Shown here piece after piece: positions 45,398 to 58,040 of a stretch of 64,000 nucleotides of DNA. The notes beneath the pieces were generated by a model. It had not been told where the DNA came from and searched no databases. It was given only the letters and a program-made list of their open reading frames with translations. The DNA lies in the NCBI RefSeq assembly GCF_021155765.1, contig NC_060107.1:10526501-10590500 (forward strand), in the 5' to 3' direction. The stretch's first letter is position 1, and each line of letters opens with the position of its first letter. The stretch comes from Diprion similis (Eukaryota > Arthropoda > Insecta > Hymenoptera > Diprionidae). The translations under genes and the position numbers were made by a program.

Positions 45398-48100
45398 AAA
45401 ACATGCATTCGTCTCAAACCGTTTTCTCGATCTCAAAATTACAATTGAAAACGATTGCCTGGATCGTCTATTTGACTCTGTTTTTATACCGGCAAGTAGT
45501 TCATGATTAAAATATATCGGCAGGAATTGCTTCAGTTACAGTTCTTAGAATCAAGTAATTATGAATAGAGTGTTTGAGGAATTACATATCAAATTGTGTT
45601 AGCATTCGAAATATTGTTTGTCGCGTATTGTTGAACTAGATTTATAACAATTTCAATTACAACGCGTCGTGCTGGCGACGAATTCACAGTATGGAACAAG
45701 GGATGGAAATTGAATTGTTCAAAACATTTTAAGCTTCATTCGAGCTGAATTCAAATCTTTACAAAAGAATCGAATAGTAACAATATGAACGTAATCATGT
45801 ATAACTGATTGCATCGATCTGAGATTGCGTGGCAATTGAAATACGAAAAAAATTATAGATATCAAATCTATACACATATTATTAAAAAAAAATTGAATGA
45901 ACCGATTAATTCAGATTCATTTTTGCATCATACGATCGGTTTTCTTGTGAACTTTGAATCGGCGGGGATCAAAATGAATCTGTTTCACTAGGTTCTAATC
46001 TTTTTTCCTTTACTATATATTTACCTACGGTGTTGTACATGCTTATGTACAAGGTGGAGGACCATACGCTGCCGCTGACGTAGGGACGGTATGCGCACAG
46101 ATGGAGGCTGTTCGGGGATAGTCTAGAATAATAAAGCGGCGGAGACATAGAGATGGGAAATGTTTGTGTTTCTTGACGTGGTCCGCATACCCGCAAGTTT
46201 CCTCCTCCACGGCGAGCACCATCGCCAACGCAACGTGATACGTTGCAACCGGTCCTGCCTTCTTTCCCCCCTCCTTTTACCAACTTTTCACCATTTGTTC
46301 TGTTCTTCTTTGCTTTATTTCATTTGTACTTTTCACGTGATATTAAAAATTCATTTGTCGTACATCAGTCGAGTCGAGGAATTAATCCAATAGAATAATA
46401 ATTAAGGGTGGGTGGGGCAAAGTGGGCCCCTTAAAAAAATAATGCCTTAAATCAGAATAAAATTCTTAGTTTTCACTTGAACAATTATATTAAATTGTTA
46501 CCTAGCTTTCTTGAGAAAAAGTAATCATAAATTCAAGTTCAGAAAATTATTTGACTTTGACGAGCTGAGAGTAAAGCATAACTTCAAACCTTTCCCGTTA
46601 TGAGCTGTGCAATTACTTGTGTAAATTATTTCCGAAGAATTCATATTTAATAAGAAGTTCAGGTGGTTGATTTTATCTCTTATTAAAAAAATTTTAGAGG
46701 GCCCACTTTGCCCCACCCTCCCTCAATTCCGAATTATTAAAGATTTTTTGAAGGTTTGTACGGTATGCGGTATTTCAAATGAAAGTCAATTTGCCAATGG
46801 AAAAGTACGTTTTTTCGCATCAAGATAAACTTATAAATAGGTATACTCAGAATTGTGTTGTCGAAGCGGATCTTAGAAAATTTGATGTTTTCTTACAGGT
46901 TCTTTGCAGATGTTTTAAATTTTCATGCTGCTTTTCGTAAGAGGCGTAGTTATAATGTCGTCAATTAATTAATTCTCATTTGATAAAATTTTGAATAACG
47001 ATAATATATTTGTTTATCAGTCATAGTTTCACTAACTAAAACCTGTTATGATTTTTCATACAACCTTCGGGGAACGGATCCCGAGGCTACGAAATTAAAG
47101 AATTCATCATAGAATTGGCAGTTACGCACGAAGTCACTCAAAATTTATTAAAATTGAATAGACTATTTGCTTTGGAATAAAAAAATATATGTATATTGCA
47201 AAATGAATCACTGTGAAAAATTAATGATAAGCCAATTTTTCAAGACAAAATTCCTGCGCCTAAAGATTTTTTCTGTGCTCGTAAGGCATCGTTTCAGTTT
47301 AATTCCACTTGAGTAATTTTATACACAGTTTCTAAAGCTTCGATTTATCATTTTTTTTTGTTTTATTTCGACACTCTTGAGTTTAAACTTTGCGTCCAAT
47401 CTATCTTTGAAGATTCATGCTTCCATTCCCATATTTGTGTATCTATATTATTTTCATAATAAACGCTAAGTTATACGTGAATTGGTGGTTTACAAGTATA
47501 CGTGGCCTGAATGCTGCACAATCCGGAATATCATGTATTAATGGGGCATTCAAACATCATGATCGTCGTCTTTTTTTGGTCTTTTTAGACTTCCATCAGG
47601 ACAATTTTTCAAAGTCAAACTGTTGTATTATAGACGATTATGTGAAATAGATATAACAATAAATTTTCCTTCTTTCCCAACTAATTATAAACTTCGGTGT
47701 ATTCACCGATAGTATTTTAAATATTTCTTTCAAACGAATATTCAATTTCCTTTTCCAAAATAAATCATTTTCAATACGCACGATGTTCATTTTCACATGA
47801 TTAATGATTTTTTTCAAAGCCTTCGTTGTATATAAAATAAAAATTTTAAGTTGTACGGCTGCCTTCACTAGGTTTTTGTAAAATAATTGAAATTCATAAG
47901 AAACAGTGACGCAAGCATGCTGGCGTCTCATATTTTAACGAATCTCTACTAATTGTAAGCTCCACCTAGTCTTGAGACCGTATATAACGTATATTTTGAT
48001 TCTGAAAGTAGCCTGGAAGGCGACAAAACCTCTTAGAGATTACACAGTGCCGAATGTATTCAAGAATACAAGTCTGGCGGGTAAATTATACAACTTTTAA
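45398..48100. other. Gene-poor stretch
   Basis: Holds the MITE at 46405-46723 and a GC-richer patch near 46040-46280 with composition-driven ORFs on both strands. Otherwise AT-rich sequence without supported genes. Confidence 0.45.
46405..46723. mobile_element. MITE with 25-bp terminal inverted repeats, about 319 bp
   Basis: The left end AGGGTGGGTGGGGCAAAGTG and the right end, read in reverse complement as AGGGAGGGTGGGGCAAAGTG, differ by one base over 25. The last 20 bp (GGGTGGGGCAAAGTGGGCCC) are identical. The interior is AT-rich and non-coding. Target duplication is not clear; the superfamily is not assigned. Confidence 0.8.
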
Positions 48101-48154
48101 GGCAAGTTTGGAGAGCGTGTCGAGCCCAATTGAACCCGACTCGTAATCCCTGCA

Positions 48155-48298
48155 GCACGTTTGCGCGTGGGATTGCCGAATGAGCCCCAAAAAGGAGATG
48201 CAAATCCCAACAAAGTGTACCGCCGTTAACAAGGAAAGAAAGAAGGCCTTCGGGTCGGTTGGAGAGTCAGGAACCGGGATGGAAACCCCTTAGAGATT
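48155..48298 (+). CDS. Possible terminal exon in a GC-rich island, product unrecognised
   Basis: After a good acceptor (AATCCCTGCAG) the frame is open for 47 codons to TAG. It encodes a basic, cysteine-containing segment (HVCAWDCRMSPKKEMQIPTK, then NKERKKAFGSVGESG). GC is much higher than the flanks. No upstream partner is firmly established; it is in phase with the donor at 41391 as an alternative to segment C. It may equally be non-coding conserved sequence. Confidence 0.2.
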
Positions 48299-48479
48299 GC
48301 TTTAAACAAGCAAATAGAACCAAAGCCTTGCTTTATGGGGGTCAAAGATCAGTATAAGATATGCTTTACACCCTTGCACCCTTAATTACTTCAGAATGTT
48401 TATTATTGGGATCGGAAGTATCGAGATATGCCATCTGGCGGCGCAACTGGACATCAATTTCATCAACATCCACGACGAC

Positions 48480-48650
48480 TACACGTTATAATAAAGATCA
48501 GTGCACTTCATTCTTTATTAATTAAGTCAATATAACAAAAGAAAATCGGAACCGCTTCCACGCAGTTTTCCATTACTTCAGATTTCTATGATTTAGTTCA
48601 AATTCAGGCTGACACCATCAGCTGATCTCCCAGTGCGACGTCATATTGCT
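48480..48650 (-). repeat. Dispersed GATCAGCTGATC repeat, copy 8 (class B)
   Basis: On the minus strand it begins AGCAATATGACGTCGCAC and carries GAGATCAGCTGATG. The shared frame reads YDVALGDQLMVSA then stops, and resumes as VMENCVEAVPIFFCYIDLIN. Confidence 0.65.
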
Positions 48651-48659
48651 ATGATAGTC

Positions 48660-49675
48660 ATATACTTGTCGGATAATTAGATGTCGTTACAACAATTATC
48701 AAGTGATGTTCTTACCTGATTTACATGAGAAAATATGTAAGGAAACAAAAACCAGCAAATCAAAATGAATTCGGAGAACGGGATTCGGAACAATTCGTTA
48801 CGATTATATGTTTCTAATCCTGATGTCTCAAAGATTTGAATTGTTTATATTCTTTAGAATGAGGAATGAGTGAATAGGAATTGTTTTGTAGTAGATTCCA
48901 AATCTCACAGTGTAAAACGAATAGTTGCATTCTTTGCAATGATCAATCTTCTAAAGTAGTGTATATTTGATTTGTAATACCAATTCGTTTCGTTTTACTG
49001 GTAACGAATAGTTACAGTTACTGGGAAATAGATTCTTGCCACGTATAAGTAATATGTGTGAATACGGTGGGTTGAAGCACATTTTGTTGTGGTTATAACA
49101 ATATTCATAGAATATATTGCTGTACCATCACCATTTAACCACAATTATTTTATATTAGTTTTAACACAATCAAAATTGATGTCAGTGTAAAACGCGGTTT
49201 AAAAAAATTCAAATTCAAACTTTTGAATTTCGTCTGGAACAACCATACAGTTAAGATTACAGGGTTACCGATTGCAGCACTATTCTAATGATAACTAGTA
49301 AAAACTATTGATTCTGTAGGTAGCTGTTGTCGTTTGAAACTTGCGTCGATAAAGAACAGTTTACTTTAGTTAACAGGCGAACAACGGTGTTGTGTGTCAA
49401 TCAGTAGCTGTTGCACAGTTCAGTCGATAATCTAATTAATAATAGCTCGCATTACCAACAAACGGTGTAACTTCTGGAATTACCGAAGATTTCCTCAAGA
49501 GTCTCACCAACCGCGTTATGTCTGTACTTTTTATATTACAATTTTAAATTTGATAGTGAAAGTAAACCACAATTTACTTATATGATTCGTACCACAAACT
49601 TTTCCAAGCACTGTACTCACGTTGTGTTCAAATAAAGATGAAAAAAAAGTTCAGTTATACGAATGAATTTAAAGC
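48660..49675. other. AT-rich 3' flank of the pickpocket gene
   Basis: No genes seen. Contains the presumed 3'UTR of the minus-strand channel gene. Confidence 0.5.
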
Positions 49676-52328
49676 TCAATTTATGTAATCATAGGTAGTA
49701 ATTTCATCTCTCGGTAAAACAGGCCGTTTCCGCGTACTCGTCGGGTAACTTACCGACCACACGCTATCCAAAACTTTTATTTTTGTCAGGTTGTATCTGC
49801 GCTTTGGTGCGCTGAGTACGGCACCGCAATAGGTTCGTAGAGAGAAATAATAGCCGAATTCAACCCCTGACAACAACGAAGACCCAAGAAAAAGGCCGGC
49901 TATACCGCCAAAAGAGACGAGTAAATCGACCCAGCCGAACCGAACCGTTCTTCTAAACTTCAACTTGGACCTTGCCATTATTTTGATCTCGCAGTTTTCC
50001 GATGCTGACTTCAGTTCGAACTGGGCCTTCTTGAAGGCAATGTTGTCGCAGGACAGCCGGCATAAACACCTCGACACGTCCAATATCTCTGCGGACTTGC
50101 TGGTCAAGCACTCGTATCTGTTTATCGGACATTCCTTGACACCAACCCTGGCAAGGTACCAAGGAACACAATTACAGTGTTTGAGAGAGTTGGCCACCTG
50201 ACAATCCAGCAGGCATTTCAAAACGGGAGGCTGCTCTCCCGGAAAATAACATTTCCGTTGAAATCGTGCGAGCACTCTGGCTTCCGGTGACGTGTACGTT
50301 TCCTGCAGCTCCACCGTTATGGCGGATGGAAAGAGAAAAATGTGAAACGGAAAATGCGGCAGGACTTCTGGATCTTCACGTAGAGCCATAAAAACTCTAT
50401 AATCAATTGCATTTAAGGTAAGATGTGCACAAGACAAAAAAAATCAGGATTATATATAATTTTTGCAATATGGCAAATGGTATAATGAAATTCACAAACT
50501 GTTCATCGAGTTTTTATAGATTATCTATAAAATTTGATTCGCTATTGTCGGTGGCTTTCATTTTACCATATAATTATAAAAAAATTGATATCATTCCTTT
50601 TCGTGCTTTGAAACAATTATCATAAACGGTTTATTTTATATTTCGAAGTAACGGTTTCGAACACTCTTAAAGTTTCTTTTGATAATTCTTTCGTTAATAT
50701 TCCTATATAAGCTCGCCAGTCTATTTGAATTTTTAATTTCATTTTATTACAATGACGAAGGGAAAAATATATATCAAAGAAGTTTTCGAAACTTGTGCCG
50801 ACGTGATAAAGAAACGATGTCAAGATCGACTCACCTTGTTGGGTAGAACGTTGGTTTGAAGCTGAAGTTGATTTCAACGGTATCGATAACAAGGTCTAAA
50901 GATGGAACAATAAAGCATTTGCCCGCTGGCCCAAACGAGCCCTCAAAAGAGGAACATTTCAATTGTTTTCCGCTGTAAGATAATTCATTTCAGTTAATCA
51001 CTTGATTTTTATTTGTATGTTAAGATCATTGTTTATTCCTATAATATAGTGAAAATATATTACTTTAAAGAGAAGTTTCGGATGAAAGTTTCGCACTTTG
51101 GTGAATGCTGAACGAAAAACTCCCTTGCACGTGCGGAGTCATCAGAATTAGTTACGTTTACATGCAAAGGCTTACTAAAGTCCCATTTGTAGAGGCGTTT
51201 GTAAACATCGTTGCTGTGCTTCTGCCGGAGACAATTATTAGCTTGTTACACAAATCAGGGGGAAATCAGGGTAAACGGGCATCATCTATAGGGTCATACA
51301 TTGAATCCTGACTGCCAGACCCTTGACTGTGAGAGGACTAATTTCTGTGACCACTTTTTAAATTCAACCTATTGAACCATCTTACAGAACCATCAACACT
51401 TGGCCTTTTTTTGTAGAGCAGCCTCACCTATCGTGCCCCTTAAATCGGGCCTGATCCCAACTGTGGCTAGTATTCAATAAATGACTGTATAGTATAAAAC
51501 CCAGTAATAAGTTTAAGACCATTCAGTTCGACCTTATTTTCACCAATTCCTGCAAACGGTTCCCAAGGAGGACATAGATAAATTTTTGGAAAAGGAATCG
51601 GAGCACCCCCAGGTCGGGTATCTAGACTATCCAACATTGGATTAGTCTGGAATCTGTCCATAAGCGTAACAATAATGCCCAACGCCGCAGCACTCGATAT
51701 TAAAACGCAAACACCCCAGCCGATTCTAGGTAAAAAGTGATGAACAAAGAGTTAGATTATGTTTTTAAACTTAACGTTAATTAAGTCGAAATTTACATTT
51801 ATTGTCGGAGTCACATTGGGCACCGTGTACTTACAATTCGTGATGAATTAAATTTATTACATATACAATTTGTGATTGATGCGAGATAAATTTCAAATTC
51901 CATTTTTAATCGGTAATTAGTGATTGCTAACTAATTTCATATGAATAAAAATTTTCGATTGTAATCAACGTCTTCATTCAATCAAATTGCAATTTTTCAA
52001 CGTAATCCATTGCCATGCATCAATCTGAAATTACAGTCCTAATTACAAAATAAACAATCTAATTTTCATTTCACGTGTCGCCTCAATTACAAATCGGATT
52101 CTTAATTCTTAATTTGTAATCCACTAATTACAATTTTTTCCCATCACGGTTTCCCAATAATATAATTTCAATTTTTGAAATCCATCACCTCTCTGCCCGC
52201 GGTCTTGTCGGGTCGGCGACATATGCAACGCCATGAAGAGCAGCCACTCTTGGATATTCTTGGCCACGGCTACGGAGGCTCAACCTGAGCAGTGCTCGTG
52301 ACGGTTTATAGTTCTCCGGGCACAGCAT
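49676..52328 (-). CDS. Pickpocket-like DEG/ENaC sodium channel subunit, complete, 449 aa
   Basis: Five exons on the minus strand: 52189-52328, 51533-51725, 51064-51221, 50835-50972 and 49676-50396. They sum to 1350 nt with all phases matching. Exon 1 (start MLCPENYKPSRALLRLSLRS) holds the cytoplasmic ALHGVAYV motif with the conserved HG gating pair, ending ER. Exon 2 holds TM1 (IGWGVCVLISSAAALGIIV) and FPKIYLCPPW. Exons 3-4 carry the extracellular PKCETF and KCSSFEGSFGPAGKCF segments. Exon 5 has the cysteine-rich region (CFPGEQPP-like start, CLLDC, CNCVPW, CLCRLSC) and TM2 with the filter GLFLGSSLLSGVEF. Such trimeric channels are amiloride-sensitive and serve touch, taste, pheromone or water sensing. 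The short exons are recovered from motif and phase. The exon 2 donor (AAG before GTCGAA) is the least certain junction. The first Met follows an in-frame stop. Confidence 0.93.
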
Positions 52329-52339
52329 TGCGTCACTAT

Positions 52340-52460
52340 TTCACTATCGAGTGACACTAGGATGCTCTAGGCATGATCGTGTCGTCGCTCTGCAGTCGAG
52401 CGTATCGCACGCGCGCAGCTCCGTTGCGTTCAAATCTCGCTCGAAATCAAGTCTAACGAT
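52340..52460 (-). promoter_or_regulatory. CpG-rich promoter region of the pickpocket gene
   Basis: Directly upstream of the start codon, with a dense CpG patch around CGTATCGCACGCGCGCAGCT. No clear TATA box. The transcription start was not determined. Confidence 0.4.
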
Positions 52461-52602
52461 CAATTACCATCAGGGTTACGTGTTTCAACCTCTTCAGAAA
52501 TGCACATAATTAATCGTATCAATTCATTTATTCATAAAGTATTCAGAATTTCGCTAGATAATCATTTTCCAAAGAACTCTAAGCAGTCGTTAATATCTAT
52601 TG

Positions 52603-52755
52603 TAACATGGCGGCGTACCAGGTGATCAGCTGATCGTTTAGCTCTGGGTTTTACCTAATTTAAAAGAACATAATAAGATGATAAATGCCGTGCAATCGGT
52701 TATCGCTTTCCATTGTGACATTGAATTAGCAAAAAGCCAAATAAGCTCCAGATGA
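52603..52755 (+). repeat. Dispersed GATCAGCTGATC repeat, copy 9 (class B)
   Basis: Starts GTAACATGGCGGCGTACC and carries GTGATCAGCTGATCG. The frame reads HGGVPGDQLIV, one stop, then LWVLPNLKEHNK and AVQSVIAFHCDIELA. It lies just upstream of the pickpocket promoter, opposite to the gene. Confidence 0.7.
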
Positions 52756-52892
52756 CAGCTTTTATCATTGCATACGATGCGGTTAGCGTGCAGAATATTT
52801 TCCTCTATCAGTTGATAGCATCGTTCTCTACGTATTGTTTCACCACTACGCACAAGAACAAATTTATCATCGATGATTTGCCGACTTTTGCA

Positions 52893-52905
52893 GGGGGGGG
52901 GGGGG
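52893..52905. repeat. Poly-G tract
   Basis: A run of 13 G in a GC-richer patch whose minus strand has a basic open frame. That frame has no supported splice context. Confidence 0.9.
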
Positions 52906-53309
52906 CTTTGGTCCTCGTGTGAAGCGACTTATCACTCCGGTTGTCAGCAGTCAACTGATCTATATCGCGCTCCGATTTTCGGTTGGATCGCTTCGATCGC
53001 CGGTGGCGCCCCCCTGCGCCCAAAATGAATTTGTCGCGAGTTCATCTGATTTTGATACCGAATGTATATGAGTTTATTCTTCCGGCTCATCTGCCGGAGC
53101 AACCACGAGTTTGGAATGCGAGCGCTTGAATGACACGAGCTTCTTGCTCTGTTTTGCAGAAATCCCGTTGGGGCGTTTTACTTGAACCAAGGAAATATTC
53201 AAACACCCCCTTTTTGGGGGGTACATTCAGGATTCGCTTCGGATTATCTTGACCGGTAATTAACTCATTCTCATGACCACTGTCGTGTGATGGTGTCAGC
53301 AACAGTCGT

Positions 53310-56300
53310 AATATCGATTTAAGGGGTTATATACAGTAAGGAGGCCCGAAAAAATCGAATTTTTAAGAATTTTTCTTCAGAGGCCCTTTTAATTTATTAA
53401 AGAAACAATTTGTACACATATTATGGTAATTTTTAACTGTATTTTAAGATTTTACATTTGTAAAAACAATTATTTTGAAAACTGCTATAAATGATTTTCG
53501 GGAGCAACTCTAAAAAAAGGCGTCTTGCGGTGAGCACGATATCACTGAACTGAATAATATAAAACGAAAAAACCAAAAATATTTCATCAATATAATGTAT
53601 TATCTTGTAGTTGATCGGAAGAATAAGCAAAATAATAATTTTTGCCAAAATGGTGGCTTCTTAAAAAAAAAAAAACGATATTTGACAAAAATGTAGGCCT
53701 TACATTGTTTATAAAATGGAAAATATTTATCGATGAGAGAAAACCTTCGATAAATTACTAAAAAATATACCTACTTAAAAAACTTGTGTTGAAATTTGAG
53801 ATTCACCGGATGAGCGATTTCCGAGAAATCTTACTCACCGACTTTAAGAACACAGTTTCGAGAAAAGTACGTTCAAAGTTTCAGAAGCACTTTACATGTA
53901 ATAGAAAATTTTTTTTGTTCAGCTTAGATCGAATTGTCAATATTTTCTGGATTGACAAGAAATTTTCTGTCTGTTTACTTGAATATACGTACATTACGAA
54001 AATGAAATTTAAAAAAAAAATCGATTTTTTGAAAATTTTAACTGTAGATAAGCCATTAAATAAACAGTAGCGTCTCCCGGTTGACAACAAGTTTCTTAAA
54101 ATTATTCGTTACTTAATATTTACGACAAACAATATATTTAAAATTGGAAAATTCTGACAAGGGTTGCTCGAGCAGCTGAGAAGAGTAATAAAAATATTTC
54201 ACGTCACTTCTACCCAGCAAAAAATAACTTCTTCCAATCGATGAGACTTGTATTGATTTTCACGTTACGCGTTTCAACCTCCTCAAGAATAATATACCTA
54301 CGTTGGTAACGTAAAAATGCATAATTTCGATGTAAATAATTTTTTCACGACTTCTAAGCTGTTTTTAATGTCTATTAAAATATGAAAGGGCACTCGGGAA
54401 TCGGCTGATCGTTTTTACCTCGGATTTAGCACAATAGTAGGTACCAACAGTCCAAAGGGGCTGTAAACTCAGTGCAAGCGAATAAGACAATTTTTTTTCC
54501 ATCGAGCTTGTATAAAAAAAAAGTGAAGTGCAATATTTTGCATTGCAATAAATTCGATAGATATATGTAAACAAGACCTTCAAATTTCAGAAGATAGAGA
54601 GGAATGAGTCCAGATTACAGATTCTAATATACCGATAAAATTTGTAGTCGAATTATTTCGCAGAAAAAACTTGTATGAAAAAAAAAAAAAAAACTTTTTT
54701 TCGCAGCTATTAAAAATAGCTCTAAATATTATTGAGATCGGAAACAATTATTCACCGACCTTAACATTCCGCTGCACAAAGACTCATTCCGGAGTTGATC
54801 GAGCATCTGAAAAGCAGAACGGATCACGCTCTTGCCACACGTGACCGTATACAAAACATGTTCAACGTGCGGAAATGAGAACGTAATTTTCGTTCCTTCC
54901 ACATACACATATCTACGTATAATAAATACTTACTGCTTGGTTGATAATTCGGTTGTAACGTAAACTGATAACAATTCACACATACATACGAAGTGAAATG
55001 GGAACAAAAAGCCACGTTTCATATATATAACGAGAGAGTCCACTAATTACGAATGCGTTAATTGATCAAGTTGAATTGAGTCAACATAAATTTTCGATTG
55101 GGGGTTTGCTTGTATGTATACATATTTGAGTTTATCTTTTCGTACACGAGTTTCGTTATTGTGATTAAATAGGGCACGTTTACCGGAACGTCCATCGGGC
55201 ACGTGTAATGCAAACGGCGGGTTAAATTTAGCAGATAACGGATTTTCCGTTGCCTGGTTATATGACTGTCTAAACTGTGTTATAAAATCATGCAACGTGT
55301 CGCGTTATCTGTCCACCGATTCGCGGTTCTTATATTTTTTCAATCAATTTCCCATCCTTCTCCAAACATTCTATTTCTCTTCGAACTTCTATTTAAGGAT
55401 GTTAGGCCGTTGAGTGGAGAATTTCGTCACGACTTGTGTAGATAAAACAGAAAAAAAATTTTACGAGCGTTCAGAATATATGCTCAAAGAATTTTAGAAT
55501 TCGAGTGATAAAAATAACCGGAAGAAATTATGTAGGTGTATTAATAACTATGGATATGATTAATTTTAAGTAGTGATAACATGTCTTTTGAAATTATTTA
55601 TACGTGCCTATCTACTTTGTATCTTATTCAAATTCTGGTCAAAGCCCGTCGGCAAACACGGTTAAAAATGATTCCTGTTCAAGTTCATCGAAATGTTCAT
55701 TAATGGTTGAAAAAAAAAATAAGAGTATCGTTTCGTAAAGTATTCAAGAATTCCCCACAAATTTACTTTCGATCGTTCTTGTCGTAATCCTAATCGTTTC
55801 CGGGTTACACCCGCGTTAATGAATGGACAAAATTTCAAAGTAAAACGAAACCAAACTAGTCGATCACAAAATGAAAACATTCGTGCCTCGTTATTTTCCA
55901 TGTAGAACAATATTGCGAGAGGTTTCGAATACTAATTAATTTCGTAATACGTAATTCAAAAATTTAGTAATTTATTTAGTAATAAAGTAATTTAATTTTT
56001 TAAATCATTAATAACAAAAGTAATGAGTAATGATTTTTTTTTCAATTTCCTATAAATTCAGAAGTAAATGGTAATTAATTTTTTTCAAATCACACACTAC
56101 GAGAGTTGTGCAACTATATTTACCTGCAACTTTCACAACTTTATTGGTGTAGAGATATAGATGAAAAAAAAAAATAAAGAACATAAATAAACAAATAAAA
56201 AAAGAAACCACATAAGAATAGGGTGAAACGGAAAATTGTTTCAACCTGTGAATAACCCAATTCTGCAAGTCAAGTGACTTCTCTCGGAACGATCGTCAGT

Positions 56301-57890
56301 GGAATATATACAAGATATTAACTTGATTATGAATGTCTAAGGTAGAATCCTGCGGAGATAACGGCATGACGATGGACTCGCGGTGAAAGCGATTGGGGGT
56401 GGTATTACCCACGTGTCACATGTGACGTTGCTTCTCGGCTAAGGGCGCAGGGCAACAAGGTGAACTTGATTACGCACTTGTGGGTCTGTTGTCCACGGCC
56501 ACGTGACTGTCCAGAATCCAGTAAATCTCTGCAGTGGTCCTTGTCGTTTTCAAACTAGTATAATAACGGGTAATTAGGCAAGGCTGAGCTTTGGTAAACA
56601 CGTGCCAATTTACGTCATAGCCTGAGACTACCATTGTCATTCAATCACATCGATCATTCATATGTAAAATTCAATCGTAACGTTAGAAGATACACATATC
56701 GGTAAGACCATTGATTAATCGTGAGTCGTGATTGTCGTCGATTGCACGATGTTTCGTGAAATGATTAAAAGCCGTTTTTTGTTTTTAGGCGAGGATTTTC
56801 CATTCAGAACGCTGTTTTCTCGAAATTTTTTTTCTTCACAGTAAGCTTACTTTAGATCATTTGGGATACATATGTATCGTGAATTACACATTTCAAGACA
56901 GAAGATTTTTTCTTCTCTTTTCAAATCTTACGACCATGATATCCGCACTGCACTTCAAATCATTTGAAACAAAAGAATTCAAACATATTCTCATGAAGTA
57001 TGTACTTGTTTCGCTATGGCATGAACTAGGATCTTGGAAAAATATTGAAAGATAACAAAATGGCGTAGCTTTAAACATTTTTTTTTTTTTTCATTTCTTC
57101 CTATTTTTTTCACCCTAAACTATTTGTAACTTTGTTAAATATTAACAAAAAGTTATAATCCTAATTCACGCAAAAACTATACATTCGGTGAACATCTGTG
57201 CAAAATTTTAGCTGAACCGGATCATTAGATTGACTGGAATCGTGATTCTAAGCTCGAAAAATGCAGTTTCGAGAATATCGCGTTTAAAATTTTAATTTGC
57301 GAGTAAAAATACGAGAAAAAACTAATGAGCCTTCTGTTCCGTCAAAAATTCATTTTGATCTGCTCTGGACTTTCTTATTTTAGTACGACGTTCTTTTGAC
57401 GCCTTTGGGGACTTCCGCAGTAACTCAGTTTTGGACCCGTTCTCGGTCGATTAAAGGAAAAAGAAAATTTTCACCTTATTCCTGAGGGTTTGTAGTATAA
57501 AGTACGCAAAAAAAAAACAACGATTTTTTTTAAATTCTTAATGGGAAACCATCCTTAAATGCCTTCTCGGGTCTTAATGTTTACTCCAGCTTCAGAGAGG
57601 GATCTGAAATGAACCTTTATACGACCGATAAACCGACAGAGTAATGAAGCGTTGTCGTTATTCAAACCATATATTGATTGTAAATGAGAAGCAAACAATT
57701 AGACGATTTTGTACATAAGTTACAATAATATGGATTCAAGTAAAGTTCACATAATTTCAATTCTGCGCATATAAACTGTAGAACGTCGCACGGTTTTTCA
57801 CAATAGAATTAACAGTAAGGAATAATTACATTTGTGCTGGAATCATTCTCTCGTTTTTTATGTATCCACCATTAGCGCGACTTCGAGTTT
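53310..57890. other. Gene-poor AT-rich stretch, probably transposon remnants in part
   Basis: No supported genes. The segment 57060-57560 (for example TTTTAGCTGAACCGGATCAT) and that at 53318-54075 (paired AAAAAATCGA motifs near its ends) look like old mobile-element debris. No complete ends were resolved. Confidence 0.3.
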
Positions 57891-57899
57891 AGGGTGCAG

Positions 57900-58040
57900 A
57901 GCAAGATGGCGTCACACCGGGTGATCAGCTGATCGTTTTACCCTCAGTTTTAGCTAAATTATACGAAAATAAATGCACAATGAACCCTTAAGAAGTGGGT
58001 ACACGTTTCTTTTGGTGCATCGAGTCAACAAAGGGTGAAT
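57900..58040 (+). repeat. Dispersed GATCAGCTGATC repeat, copy 10 (class B)
   Basis: Starts GCAAGATGGCGTCACACC and carries GTGATCAGCTGATCG, followed by TTTTACCCTCAGTTTTAGCT. The frame reads DGVTPGDQLIVLPSVLAKLY and continues to a stop after TMNP. The right edge is approximate. Confidence 0.75.

Noticed and set aside
53087-53302. Minus-strand 71-codon ORF upstream of the pickpocket gene, and a basic one at 52808-53023
   Set aside because: No ATG, no convincing splice junctions; the pickpocket start is already accounted for by an upstream stop and a Met at 52328.
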